In this document: positions 32,474 through 42,073 of the stretch, in pieces
Layout of the letters: each line of letters opens with the position of its first letter
Position numbering within the stretch: the stretch's first letter is position 1
DNA from: Septoria linicola
Taxonomy: Eukaryota; Ascomycota; Dothideomycetes; Mycosphaerellales; Mycosphaerellaceae
Assembly (NCBI GenBank): GCA_024114885.1
Contig: CP099419.1
Coordinates: forward strand, 3,100,001 to 3,164,000
Direction of reading: 5' to 3'
Length of the DNA stretch: 64,000 bases
Notes under the pieces: generated by a model
What the model was told of the DNA's origin: nothing
The model's input: the letters and a program-made list of their open reading frames with translations, nothing else
Databases searched by the model: none
Position numbers and translations under genes: made by a program

Positions 32474-33667
32474 TCAATCATACCGCGGTCGCTTCTCATC
32501 CCGCCTTCCACCATCATCTTCCCTCCTCCGGCGCTCTCCCAACGGCGCCGAATTGGCTCCAGTACTATCATGCACGCTTCCACGATTGTCGTCAGGCTTA
32601 AATCGATCGTCCAGCCCATCGTAGTCCCGCTTCTTCTTCCCAATATCAGTACCCCATCGACCAGTATCTTCATTCCGCAGATCTTTGTACTTTGTTCTTC
32701 CCTTCTTGCCCAGCTTGGTGGCATCTCGAATCTGCATATACTCTGGCAGCACAGACTTGTCGCTCGCCTCGTCCACAAACTTCCTCCCTGCAAGCGAACG
32801 TGTGAGAGCCGCCTTGACCTCTTCGTCCTGCTCAGCTTCCGCATCGAAGAAGGCGCCCTTGTGGAAGTACTTCTGCATGTGGCCCATTTGCCCTCTGCCC
32901 TCGCGATCCTCTTCCTGCTGAGCGAGCTTCTCTGCATCTTCGGCAGCTCTCTCCTCTTCAGTCATGTTCCGTCTCCTCTCAATCTCCTCAAGCATCTTCT
33001 CCTTCTCAATCAAGGCGTTGCGATCTCTTTGCACGCGCTTCAGCTCTCTCAGCTTCCAAGCAGCCTTTTCTGCCTCTGGGTCCAGCCCGTCTGTGTCGTC
33101 CACTTCGTCTTCCGGCACATCCTCGTCGTCCCAATTCTTTTTGCCTGCCTTCTTCAATGCAATATCGCGCTCAATCTGCGCCTGCAGCAGAGCATCGGCC
33201 TTTTCCTTTCGCAGTCGTTCCTCTTCTGCCGCCTTCTGCTCTTCTGATATTGCAGGTGTCGTTCCTTGTTGCGCTCGCTTAGCCTTGGATATGAACTTTG
33301 GTGCCAGCATAGGCTTCTTGGGCTCGTCATCTGAGCTACTATCATCTTCCTCCTCGGAGCTCCCCTCTTCGCCGCTCTCGCTTCCGCTCTCCTCGAGCTC
33401 CTCAGACTCTGATGCTGTCTCGAATCCTTCGAGATCCGTTTGCGGTTTCTGTTCGGGTACCTTCGCAGCGGGTCGTACTTCTCCTATAGCGAGCTTCTTT
33501 GGGAAAGATGCGGCTTTTGGTGGAGGAGCTTTCTTCTTAGGCTGTTCGACCTCTTCTTCTTCATCGGACTCCTCTTCGGAATCTGGATCTTCTGCGACTG
33601 CTTTGCCTGGGAAGAATCGTGCTGGCCGGACCGGCTGCTTGGTCATGCGACTCGATGGAGGCGGCAT
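32474..33667 (-). CDS. MFAP1-family spliceosomal protein
   Basis: 397 aa, no intron. The N-terminal half is acidic and Ser/Glu-rich. The C-terminal half has the MFAP1 signature: AAWKLRELKRVQRDRNALIE, EEIERRRNMTEEERAAE, MGHMQKYFHKGAFFDAEAE, then YKDLRNEDTGRWG. Human MFAP1 and relatives are components of the spliceosomal B complex, acting in the nucleus despite the historical name. Length is close to that of animal homologues (about 440 aa). It is transcribed away from the CCDC137-like gene across a 171-bp gap, so the two may share a promoter. Confidence 0.9.
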   Translation of the reverse strand: MPPPSSRMTKQPVRPARFFPGKAVAEDPDSEEESDEEEEVEQPKKKAPPPKAASFPKKLAIGEVRPAAKVPEQKPQTDLEGFETASESEELEESGSESGEEGSSEEEDDSSSDDEPKKPMLAPKFISKAKRAQQGTTPAISEEQKAAEEERLRKEKADALLQAQIERDIALKKAGKKNWDDEDVPEDEVDDTDGLDPEAEKAAWKLRELKRVQRDRNALIEKEKMLEEIERRRNMTEEERAAEDAEKLAQQEEDREGRGQMGHMQKYFHKGAFFDAEAEQDEEVKAALTRSLAGRKFVDEASDKSVLPEYMQIRDATKLGKKGRTKYKDLRNEDTGRWGTDIGKKKRDYDGLDDRFKPDDNRGSVHDSTGANSAPLGERRRREDDGGRRDEKRPRYD

Positions 33668-33838
33668 GATGGCAAGTCACACAATACAAGACAATCATGT
33701 AGTGGAGAGAAGGTGTGTAGGAAATGCAGGTTGCATGTGAAGTGAAGACGCGAGTCAGCCAACTTTGCAGGGTCTCCAATTCATCGAAGACTTCCATCAT
33801 CACGACAAGCCAGTCGCAAAGATCACCACACATTCAAA
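33668..33838. promoter_or_regulatory. Short divergent promoter, MFAP1 and CCDC137-like
   Basis: 171 bp between two outward-facing start codons of nuclear RNA-biology genes. No TATA box seen. Confidence 0.45.
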
Positions 33839-34831
33839 ATGCCTCACAAACACAAGAGAAAGCGGGAGAATGACAAGGAGCAGTATGCGATTGGATTTGG
33901 TCTTCCATATAGGCTTCAGCACTAATACAACACCAGCTACGATCTCCCTCCGACGAAACTGGCCAAATCACTTCCATCCTACGAAAAAGTCGAGAAGAAG
34001 CACCACAAAACTCAAAAAGGCACTGCAAAGCCCAAACCGAAGCGAATATCCGATGCCACAAAGATCTACAGAGAAGATGACACGCCCCGCGCCTTTGCCC
34101 GAATGATGCACCTCCAACAAGCCAACAAAAAGCAACGCAACGGCCTCGACGACGGCATAAAACGAGCAACCAAAAAGCCCAAAACCACCACACCAGCAGA
34201 CCAACAACAAGCCGACGAAGCAGCCGATCACGCCGCCGTCCTCACCACCGCCTCAACCCTCAAAATCCTCCCCGGCGAACGCCTCTCCGACTTCGCCGCA
34301 CGCGTAAACCAAGCCCTCCCACTCAGCAACATCCCGCAAAACCGCAGAAAAGTCGGAGGAGCCAAAGAACGCCAAACCAAGACCGAAAAACGCCTGCACA
34401 AAATGTACGCCGAGTGGCGCGAAACGGACCAGAAACGTAAAGATAAAGAGGAAGAGTTTCTTGAGATGCAGGAAGAAAAAGACGAGGAGTTGCAGAATGA
34501 GTTGGGAGGGCAGGCGATTCATCTTTCGGCTGAAGGGAGGAAAGCGAAACGTCAGAGAATGTTGACGGAGGCGACGGAGAAGGACGATGATCCGTGGGCG
34601 GTGTTGAAGGACCGGAGGGAGAAGCCGAAAGGGTTACATGATGTTGTGCAGGCTCCTCCTGAGCTGAAAGCTGTCAAGGAGAAGTTCAAGGTCAGGAATG
34701 GGGCGAAGGTGGAAGTGGAGAATGTGCCTGGGAAGAGTGGGAGTTTGAAGAGGCGAGAGGAGCTCGGACAGGCACGAAAGGATGTTATTGAGAGATATAG
34801 GGCGATGATGAAGGGCAAAGGCGGGATATGA
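33839..34831 (+). CDS. CCDC137-like nucleolar basic protein
   Basis: Two exons, 33839-33882 and 33937-34831; the 54-nt intron splits a His codon (CA|C), giving MPHKHKRKRENDKEHYDLPPTKLAK. The product is 312 aa, very Lys/Arg-rich, with several basic runs, a conserved DTPRAFARMMHLQQ segment, then LKILPGERLSDFAARVNQALP and a charged coiled coil near EEEFLEMQEEKDEELQ. The family is conserved in fungi and resembles animal CCDC137; a nucleolar/ribosome-related role is inferred from composition. The upstream frame ends in a stop inside the intron, which supports splicing. Confidence 0.75.
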
Positions 34832-35165
34832 ACGGGCTGGGATAAGCACTCTCTTGACGAGACAGAACGTCCGCTGGTGGATACTGGAATTATGAACATC
34901 AATCAGGAATGGAAAGTGATTACTGTGCATGCTTGTCTGGAATATTTATCGCAGCCACCATGCCCAGCTCTTATACGACCGATGTTGTAAATTTCACAAC
35001 CCAACAATTCAATCATGGTGGTATCTCGCGCCGCTACCCTCATCATACGCCGAATCTGCTCGACGCCCTTCGAAACAAGAACGCCATCCTCTGCTCCTAG
35101 CGGCATCTACGCCAGCCTGTAAGTCCGAACGCCGTATAACTGCTTAATGCAGATCAGAACCATCC
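34832..35165. other. Convergent 3' intergenic region
   Basis: 3' flanks of two genes facing each other. Nothing else recognised. Confidence 0.5.
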
Positions 35166-37679
35166 CTAACGGCGCTGATCGGCAGCAGGAGCAGCTGCAA
35201 TGCCGCTTGGAACCTCCACCTGCTTTCGTCGCTGCTGTTCTGCCCGCATGCGCTCTTGAAGCTTGCAGCGAGACTTCTGCTTTGCCTTCTCCAATTTCAG
35301 CCCCGCCTTTTCCATCTTTACTGCACGCTTGCGGGCTGTCTCTGTGGCAATGCCCTTGACCTTTGGAGCCTGCTTGGCATCCATCTTCCTCTTCTGCAAG
35401 ACTTGCTTAAGGCCGTGGAGACGCTCACGAGATACAGCCAATGGTGACTTGACCAGTGCTTTTGTGCTGCTCTTTGCTGCCGCCACAGTAGACTTGACCG
35501 AACCAGATATGCCGTTAGTGAACTTGACAAGGTCTTGCTGGATGACGGCCAGATCCTTTACGAGCATCGAGCCGGCAGTCTTCCGCATGAGCTGAAGCTC
35601 GTGAGAGACAACTTGTAGCTCGCGGGTCATGTATCTGGTGAGTGAAGACGTGAAGTTGCGTGTTGCCTGCACACTTGCAGTGACTTCACTTGATAAAAGG
35701 CCGTTGATCTTTTGTACAGTCTCACTCATGATAGCGAGATCACTGCCAACCTTCTTGCTGACTTCAGTACCAGCATTCTCGTAGGTCTTGCGCTGCAAGA
35801 AACGCTTGCCATAGTAGTGAGATGCTGTGATGTTGTATGCCGGCCTCTCCGTCATCATATTGATTGTTACGGTGTCGTATGTCTCGTTGGGATCGAAGCT
35901 GACCATCCAAACACCTTCAATCAGTTCAGTTGTGTTGAAGCGCACATCACGGCCATCCGATTTGTGGATGGTGGTCGATAGGGGCTGAGGATATTTTGTA
36001 CCCAGAGGTAGCGAGAGCAGCATGTGGTTCGGCTGCAGTGGTTGGAAGCGTGGTTCCAATTGGCACTCTGGAATTTCCCGCCTCTGTAGTTGGCCGAATA
36101 GTGTCTTCTCATAGCATGTTGGCGGAAGAGCGGGCAGAAGATGCTCGAGGTCGATCATGTTGGTGCCATTACCTGCGGCGACCAGATTCGGCACCTTCGC
36201 CATGGACATTGAGAGCGCTTCTCTACGTGTCGAGAGATCGAAGGTGGTCGGGGTATAGGAGAGAAAGCTGGCGAGTAGCAAGAGGATAACGGGTAAGGCA
36301 CTCAGCATCATACTCAGACTGAATCTCTGAGGCATCGAAAAGATACTCTCAGATGCATTTGACTGACGCTTGGCGGTGCTGTATTTCGCCTGAACCTTGT
36401 CGATAGCCTTGGTCAGAGCAGGCAGGGGCATGGAGATGAAGTCAACCGCTTTTAGCTTGACATACACGTCTCCTTCGTATCTGTACTGCCAAGATTTCCA
36501 GACCATTTCTTCGGCTATAATTAGTGATGGCACTTTCATGGCTTTGACTGCTTCCAGGACAGGCTCGACGCAGGCCATGTCTGTGTAGCCGCGGACGTGG
36601 AAAACCGCCAAGTCTGGCTTGTGCTTGTTGATTGATCCGTCTGGTCCAACAAAAGCCCAGGATGAATTGAGGCCATCGTGGTCGAGAATCTGTAGGGCGT
36701 AAGAGCCAAACGACTGTCGCGCAGCTCCAACGCAGTGCTGTACCGTGGCGGAGACACTATCTTCGTCACAAACGACAGTGGCCGAAGCGGCAATGGCTTG
36801 TGCTGGTGTAGGTGGCAGTCGGAGTACCTTGTGGTCCGAAGGAGATCTTCCATCATGGCGCCCAGACTGCATGGCGGCAGTGACACGCGAGACGATCAGG
36901 TCCATATCTCGTTTTGGATGCTGCTGGTTAGACACGAACAGCAAATGATGAGCGTCCCGCGTGGTCATTGTGGAGCCTCTTGGAGCTTGTCGACGGCCAG
37001 CAGAACCTGCTGAAGGCAATGGCATTGTTGACTGCCGAGGCGTCTCAAGATCGTCAGACATGTAACTGTCGATGAGCTCGTTCTCTGCCTTGGTCTGACG
37101 AGCCGAAGACGACTCCACAATGACCATCGACTCGGTGGGGGAGCGTGATCGAATGTGGGACGAGGCGTCCACTGTCACTGAATCGAGAAGGCGAGCAGTG
37201 TTGGTCTCATCCTCTTCAATTCCGTCTTCATCGCTGTCACTCTCGGCGTGCTCCGGAGTGAGCTGGCCGTCTTGATCATGCTCGTTCGAGGTGATGCTCG
37301 CTGTGTCGTGGTCGTCGTTGGAGATCTCCGACAGATCATCAGGATCGATCATGTCGTAGTGATCGGCGATGGAGCCCTCCGACTCGCTCACGTAGCCGTG
37401 GTCCGCCATGACAGCTCGAGTCCCCAAGGCACTCAGAGCAGCGGGCGGAGTAGGGTAGTGGGGAGGCGAAGATGTAGGCAGTGTTGTCAGATTCGACACG
37501 GAACCGTCGTCCTCGAGTGTGGGGAAGTCGAAGTTGAAAGGGTGTTGAGGTGGTAGTGAAGGGGAAGTAGGTGGAGGAGTGGAAGGGGTGTTGTGCTGTT
37601 GTTGGTTGTCAGGCTGTGGCACATGATGCATTAGCTCGAGCTGTCCCAGCTCAGCAGCGGGCGAGTGGCTTTGAGCCAT
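35166..37679 (-). CDS. Single-pass membrane protein, unknown
   Basis: 837 aa, no intron, starting MAQSHSPAAELGQLELMHH; an upstream in-frame ATG at 37805 is less likely. Residues 1 to about 280 are disordered and acidic (SESEGSIADHYDMIDPDDLSE). A globular part follows (VQHCVGAARQSFGSYALQIL, then PDLAVFHVRGYTD). One clear transmembrane helix lies near residues 455-475 (SMMLSALPVILLLLASFLSY). The following part has several N-glycosylation sequons (NGTN, FNTT, YNITASH), so it is probably lumenal or extracellular. The end is a basic coiled coil (KRKMDAKQAPKVKG to RMRAEQQRRKQVEV). I know only that similar hypothetical proteins occur in Dothideomycetes; function unknown. Confidence 0.75.
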   Translation of the reverse strand: MAQSHSPAAELGQLELMHHVPQPDNQQQHNTPSTPPPTSPSLPPQHPFNFDFPTLEDDGSVSNLTTLPTSSPPHYPTPPAALSALGTRAVMADHGYVSESEGSIADHYDMIDPDDLSEISNDDHDTASITSNEHDQDGQLTPEHAESDSDEDGIEEDETNTARLLDSVTVDASSHIRSRSPTESMVIVESSSARQTKAENELIDSYMSDDLETPRQSTMPLPSAGSAGRRQAPRGSTMTTRDAHHLLFVSNQQHPKRDMDLIVSRVTAAMQSGRHDGRSPSDHKVLRLPPTPAQAIAASATVVCDEDSVSATVQHCVGAARQSFGSYALQILDHDGLNSSWAFVGPDGSINKHKPDLAVFHVRGYTDMACVEPVLEAVKAMKVPSLIIAEEMVWKSWQYRYEGDVYVKLKAVDFISMPLPALTKAIDKVQAKYSTAKRQSNASESIFSMPQRFSLSMMLSALPVILLLLASFLSYTPTTFDLSTRREALSMSMAKVPNLVAAGNGTNMIDLEHLLPALPPTCYEKTLFGQLQRREIPECQLEPRFQPLQPNHMLLSLPLGTKYPQPLSTTIHKSDGRDVRFNTTELIEGVWMVSFDPNETYDTVTINMMTERPAYNITASHYYGKRFLQRKTYENAGTEVSKKVGSDLAIMSETVQKINGLLSSEVTASVQATRNFTSSLTRYMTRELQVVSHELQLMRKTAGSMLVKDLAVIQQDLVKFTNGISGSVKSTVAAAKSSTKALVKSPLAVSRERLHGLKQVLQKRKMDAKQAPKVKGIATETARKRAVKMEKAGLKLEKAKQKSRCKLQERMRAEQQRRKQVEVPSGIAAAPAADQRR

Positions 37680-38486
37680 GTTGGTGGTGACAGAAGAAGC
37701 AGCTCCTCCACGCAGCAAGATGTTGCAAGAAGCCACGAGCGAGTGAGGGAGAGTGGAGAGTGACGGAGCATCTGGCTGGGAGAGAGAGAAAAAGGCAACG
37801 GCCACACTCGACGGATTATGTGCTCCGTGGTTTGCTGAGTGCTCTCGGTGCAGCGGTGCGTGAGTGGTGTCTTCTGCCTAACGAGCGGGGACTTTACCTC
37901 GCAGTCAACCAGTGATACCGCGTCAGTCAGCAAAGTTACAGGCGACTGCCTCGCCAGTGTCGCAGAAAGTGATTCATACGGCGACGTTTAGAGAGTGAAG
38001 AAGCAGGAACGTGTCTTTGAAGAGCAAGCTACGTGGAGATAGCAGACAGCAAGAGCAGATGAGCAGCTGTTCTCTGTCGATGATGTCGCTGATGTGTGTA
38101 GATGCATGCATGCAGGAAGCTGTGCTACCAGGCAGTAACTTAGTGCCGCTAGTGGATAAGCTGATAAGACTGCCTTTCGGAACCCATCGGACAATATTCC
38201 ATACATGCCGGAAGTGTATGTTGTGATGGCTGTCAGCTGTTTCAATTGTGCAGTATAAAGACAGATTCGTATTGAAGTGATGCTAGAGTCCACCTTCTCC
38301 CCGACTCAATCTGCCCTCCTGTAGCAAATGCAAGAGGGATGGAAGAGACGACATGCTGCGGCACGTGCCAGTAGTTCTGCCTAGACTAGCGCCAAAGCCA
38401 AACGATGGCTGATGGTCCGCTAAAGGCCAACGTGCATACAACACCTCTCCTCCCGACGCGCGCGGTAGAGAGGCGATGGACAGTGA
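37680..38486. other. Divergent intergenic region
   Basis: Separates the membrane-protein gene from DSC1. It contains an ATG at 38405 opening an 89-codon frame that overlaps the DSC1 start in another phase (possible uORF). No gene recognised otherwise. Confidence 0.45.
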
Positions 38487-41072
38487 ATGGCCGACCGTCG
38501 TGGTGTTCTCCTGCCACTGATCTTCTTCACCTGGATCTTCTTCAACCAGAGCCAGGTGAACAACTCGCGATCACAATTCCGCACCGGCCCATCCATCGAC
38601 GACGTCGTAGCCGGCGAACAGCGGCAGCTATGGGCTGTTGGGAACTCGACATGGAGCGCCGACTTGCATCGTGAAGGCCCTGTGTCAAATATCACGGGTT
38701 TGGAGAATGAGCGGGCGTACGCGTGGGATGCACTGCCGGCTGTGAGAGCCAGAGCGCAAGAACAGCTTGAGTACGCGTTAGGCGACTGGGGAAAAGCGGC
38801 TCTCAGTGGTCAAGCATCAGGGAGGAATCCCATCCCGCTCTACAGCAACATTACAGGCTACGTGCTGGGGAAATGGAAACGCTCGCCGCTGCAGGAGACC
38901 GTGGCCATCCCTCAGCTGAATTTGACCGAATACATGCCCAAAGACCTTTTCGGAAACCCAGAGCACGCGAGACATTTCGAGAGAAACATCACTGGGGATC
39001 ATGGCGAAGCTACGATTCGGTTCAAACAGTACGAAGATACATACATGGAAGACAGTACCACCGAGATGGGTGTCAATTTGATCATAACCGATGACCAGAC
39101 CTACGACGAATGGGAGGTACAACTCCACGGGACCTACGATATTAGATTGGGACATGGACTTTTTGCCACGACAAGTGATAAATTGGGCGGCATCTTCGCT
39201 TTGCCGCACTTCGCTCTCTCGGAACACACTTTCGAAACTACTCGGACCCTCCTTAACAAGTCTATCGCTCACGAGCTACGGCGGCAGATCATCAGAGAGT
39301 CCGACCAGCTGAATCCTTGGACTTCCAAGGTTGGAGATAATGACTTCGTATGGCCAAGATGTGACTTGATACTCTACCTACAGCAGATGGCCACTGCTAC
39401 AAACATGCAATACGGATCTTCAGTCTTGAGGTCGCTGGAGCGTGAACTTCGTTTTCCAACTGGCGCCAAAGTTCCCAGCGCTCCTGAAATGCACTTCTCT
39501 ATGCTTATTTTCTCCCCGGACTGTGGTTTTATCCTTGAATCGCAGGGGCCTCCAGACGCCTTCGCACAAGATGGCGATCATCTTGTTGGGCCGAAGGTAG
39601 AGGTCCGTTTCGCCCATTCCCGGAATCATCTTCTTGCTTATATACCTGTGCTATTCTCTCAACTCTTTCTCCTGATGAGACAGATGCGAGAAGCCAGCAC
39701 GCCATCCACGCGTAGCAGGATCAGTTTCTACACAGCCGTCATGCTGATCATTGGCGATGGCTACATTACAATGGCGTTGATTGTGGCCGCCACTTCCATC
39801 CCAGGTCTGCTTATCCCACTTGCCGGAGCCGGCTTTGTCGCTTTCCTCAATACGGCGCTGTTCGGAATGACCTTTGTGAAGTATGTCTGGGAAGTCCAGG
39901 AGCCAGAGCGCGAGCGCATTGTGCGGGCAGAAGTTGAGGATGAGCTGCAGCGCGAGCAAAGACTACTTGAGATTCTGAATCGTATTCGAGCAGAGCGCCG
40001 AGCCAGAGAGCAAGCAGCGGCGACAACAGCAGCTGGACCTGATCAGACACCAGCATCTACAACGGTCGAGACTACTACAAATTCAGCAGTTCCAGTACCG
40101 CCACAGACAACAGATCAGCCGATTCCCGGTGGATTCCCCGAACGACCAGTGGTACAGCCTCCAGTCGACACTGGCGCGACGCCTGTCTTCTTCATGCCAT
40201 CCGACCAGGAGGGCTTACTTCCCGTGACTGAGGCACCTCCGCCGCGAAACATTGACGCTATAGTAGCATCTCGCATGCCCACGTATGGCACCGTATATGC
40301 CAAAACGTACGCTATCCTGGTCGCCATTGTATTCTTGACTTTGTTCTCGCTCTCATGGCCCGCACCTATACGCCGCGGCTTTCTCGGCTTTTTGAGCATC
40401 TGCACATCGAGCTATTGGATCCCGCAGATTGTGCGAAACGTTCAGCGAAATTGTCGTCATGCACTCCAGTGGGAGTTCGTGCTGGGTCAAAGTATGCTCC
40501 GACTTGTGCCGTTCTGGTACCTGTATGTCTACAAGCACAATGTCATTTTTGCCGAGCAAGACTACTACAGCATGGCAATCTTACTATTGTGGATCTGGAC
40601 ACAGGTAGTGCTGCTTGGCTCTCAAGAGATCATTGGACCTAGGTGGTTCGTTAAAGCTAGTTGGGCTCCTGAGGCCTATGACTACCACCCAATCTTGCGA
40701 GAAGATGAAGAAGGAGGCAACATGCCGATAGGTTTCAGTGAAGCTGCAGGTGTCGCGAACGATGCATCGTTACCAGCCTCTCCTATCGATGAGCGCACTC
40801 CATCCTTAGCCCGCCGCGCAAGCATCGCGAAGGAGGCCAAAGAAAAGGGTAAACGCATATTCGACTGCGCAATCTGCATGCAGGACTTGGAAGTGCCAGT
40901 GGTGGAAGCTGGAGCCCCACGCGACAGTGGCGGCATTGGGGCAAATCTTTTGGCACGAAGAACGTACATGGTCACGCCATGCAGGCACATCTTCCACACT
41001 GGCTGTCTGGAAGGGTGGATGAAGTTTAGGTTACAATGTCCCATCTGTCGAGAGACGCTCCCTAGCCTATGA
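38487..41072 (+). CDS. DSC1: Dsc E3 ubiquitin ligase RING subunit (Tul1/Dsc1)
   Basis: 861 aa, no intron. An N-terminal signal/anchor (LLPLIFFTWIFFNQSQ) leads into a long lumenal domain with N-glycosylation sequons. A multi-helix membrane region follows (HLLAYIPVLFSQLFLLM, YTAVMLIIGDGYITMALIV), then a Pro/Thr linker and more helices (YAILVAIVFLTLFSLSWPAP). A C-terminal RING-H2 starts near residue 792 with CAICMQDLEVP and ends with TPCRHIFHTGCLEGW and CPICRETLPSL. In yeast and Aspergillus this Golgi/endosomal ligase acts on membrane proteins and, in filamentous fungi, drives SREBP cleavage for hypoxia and sterol response. Complete, with all zinc ligands visible. Confidence 0.92.
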   Translation: MADRRGVLLPLIFFTWIFFNQSQVNNSRSQFRTGPSIDDVVAGEQRQLWAVGNSTWSADLHREGPVSNITGLENERAYAWDALPAVRARAQEQLEYALGDWGKAALSGQASGRNPIPLYSNITGYVLGKWKRSPLQETVAIPQLNLTEYMPKDLFGNPEHARHFERNITGDHGEATIRFKQYEDTYMEDSTTEMGVNLIITDDQTYDEWEVQLHGTYDIRLGHGLFATTSDKLGGIFALPHFALSEHTFETTRTLLNKSIAHELRRQIIRESDQLNPWTSKVGDNDFVWPRCDLILYLQQMATATNMQYGSSVLRSLERELRFPTGAKVPSAPEMHFSMLIFSPDCGFILESQGPPDAFAQDGDHLVGPKVEVRFAHSRNHLLAYIPVLFSQLFLLMRQMREASTPSTRSRISFYTAVMLIIGDGYITMALIVAATSIPGLLIPLAGAGFVAFLNTALFGMTFVKYVWEVQEPERERIVRAEVEDELQREQRLLEILNRIRAERRAREQAAATTAAGPDQTPASTTVETTTNSAVPVPPQTTDQPIPGGFPERPVVQPPVDTGATPVFFMPSDQEGLLPVTEAPPPRNIDAIVASRMPTYGTVYAKTYAILVAIVFLTLFSLSWPAPIRRGFLGFLSICTSSYWIPQIVRNVQRNCRHALQWEFVLGQSMLRLVPFWYLYVYKHNVIFAEQDYYSMAILLLWIWTQVVLLGSQEIIGPRWFVKASWAPEAYDYHPILREDEEGGNMPIGFSEAAGVANDASLPASPIDERTPSLARRASIAKEAKEKGKRIFDCAICMQDLEVPVVEAGAPRDSGGIGANLLARRTYMVTPCRHIFHTGCLEGWMKFRLQCPICRETLPSL

Positions 41073-41375
41073 GCTAGTCAGTAGCGCTGTACATATCACC
41101 AACAATGAGAGATCTCAATAGCAAGCTCATCAGTGATAGAAAGACGTTGCAGTCCTACTTACGATCCTCGCCCCTTTGATGTCTTTTGTTACACTGAGAT
41201 CTGGATCTGTCTAAGACTTTCCGATGGTTGTTTCCAGCCTTTTTATCTGCAAGCAATCAATATCATTTTGTCACTGAATATCACTGACCACTCCACTTTC
41301 ACTCATTTTCATGCTCGCTGATCGACAGTTCCAGCCGCTAACTCCAGCATCTTCCGAGAAGAAAGCAAGAAACCC
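41073..41375. other. Intergenic
   Basis: DSC1 3' flank and upstream region of the small gene at 41376. Nothing else recognised. Confidence 0.5.
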
Positions 41376-41891
41376 ATGTCTTCCACATTCAACCTCTGGC
41401 TCGACCACCCCATCACCACCATTCCTCCGTTCCACACTACAAATCGCTTCGACTCCCGCCGCAACAGCTCAGTCATCTCCTTCTCCCACACCAAACCCGC
41501 CGTCGAATCCGCGCTAAGCAAAGTCGCCACTGCAGTCGCTCATCTCCGCCGGAGCGGCTCCTTCTATCGCAAAGCAAGTGAAGCTTTCTGGCCGTTCTGC
41601 GCGGGGAGTTGGACAAGAGAAGAATTTGACGGGCAGGTTAGAGAGAGTGGGAAGAGGTATGTATACTCTCTTTGTGGTGAGGGTTGCCGTGAGGTTGGAA
41701 TGAGATGAACCCGAGGATGAGCTGATGAATTTGAGAACAGGATCAGGATGCAGTGTGTTCATTCCAGTGTGGAGCAGGATTTGAAGAGTGCGAAGACGGA
41801 GATTATGGCTGCTGTGGCGTTTTTGAGAAAAGTTGATGAGAGGGATGCGGAGGATTTGTTGGCGTGTGTGGATGCTTGTGGGGTTTGGTGA
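41376..41891 (+). CDS. Small two-exon protein, unknown
   Basis: Exons 41376-41656 and 41741-41891 joined by an 84-nt intron (AG|GTATGT to AACAG) give 143 aa: MSSTFNLWLDHPITTIPPFH to DEEDLLACVDACGVW-like end (actual end EDLLACVDACGVW). The C-terminal half is predicted helical (SSVEQDLKSAKTEIMAAVAF). There are a few Cys (CVDACGVW) but no signal peptide. I recognise no family. The consensus donor, correct phase and continued coding character after the junction argue that it is real. Confidence 0.6.
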
Positions 41892-42073
41892 AGATTGTCT
41901 TTTGTTCATGATCTAGAGAGTGTTGAGGCTTGCGAGCAAAGGGACACTTAGTTCGGTGAAGAGAAAAGAATCATGCTGCCAAGATTTGATTGTCATGCTA
42001 TCTGCGTGCAATCCTCCGTCATATCCGCCTGCGTCAAATCTATGCTGTCGTCACAGTCTGTTCGGGATATAGC

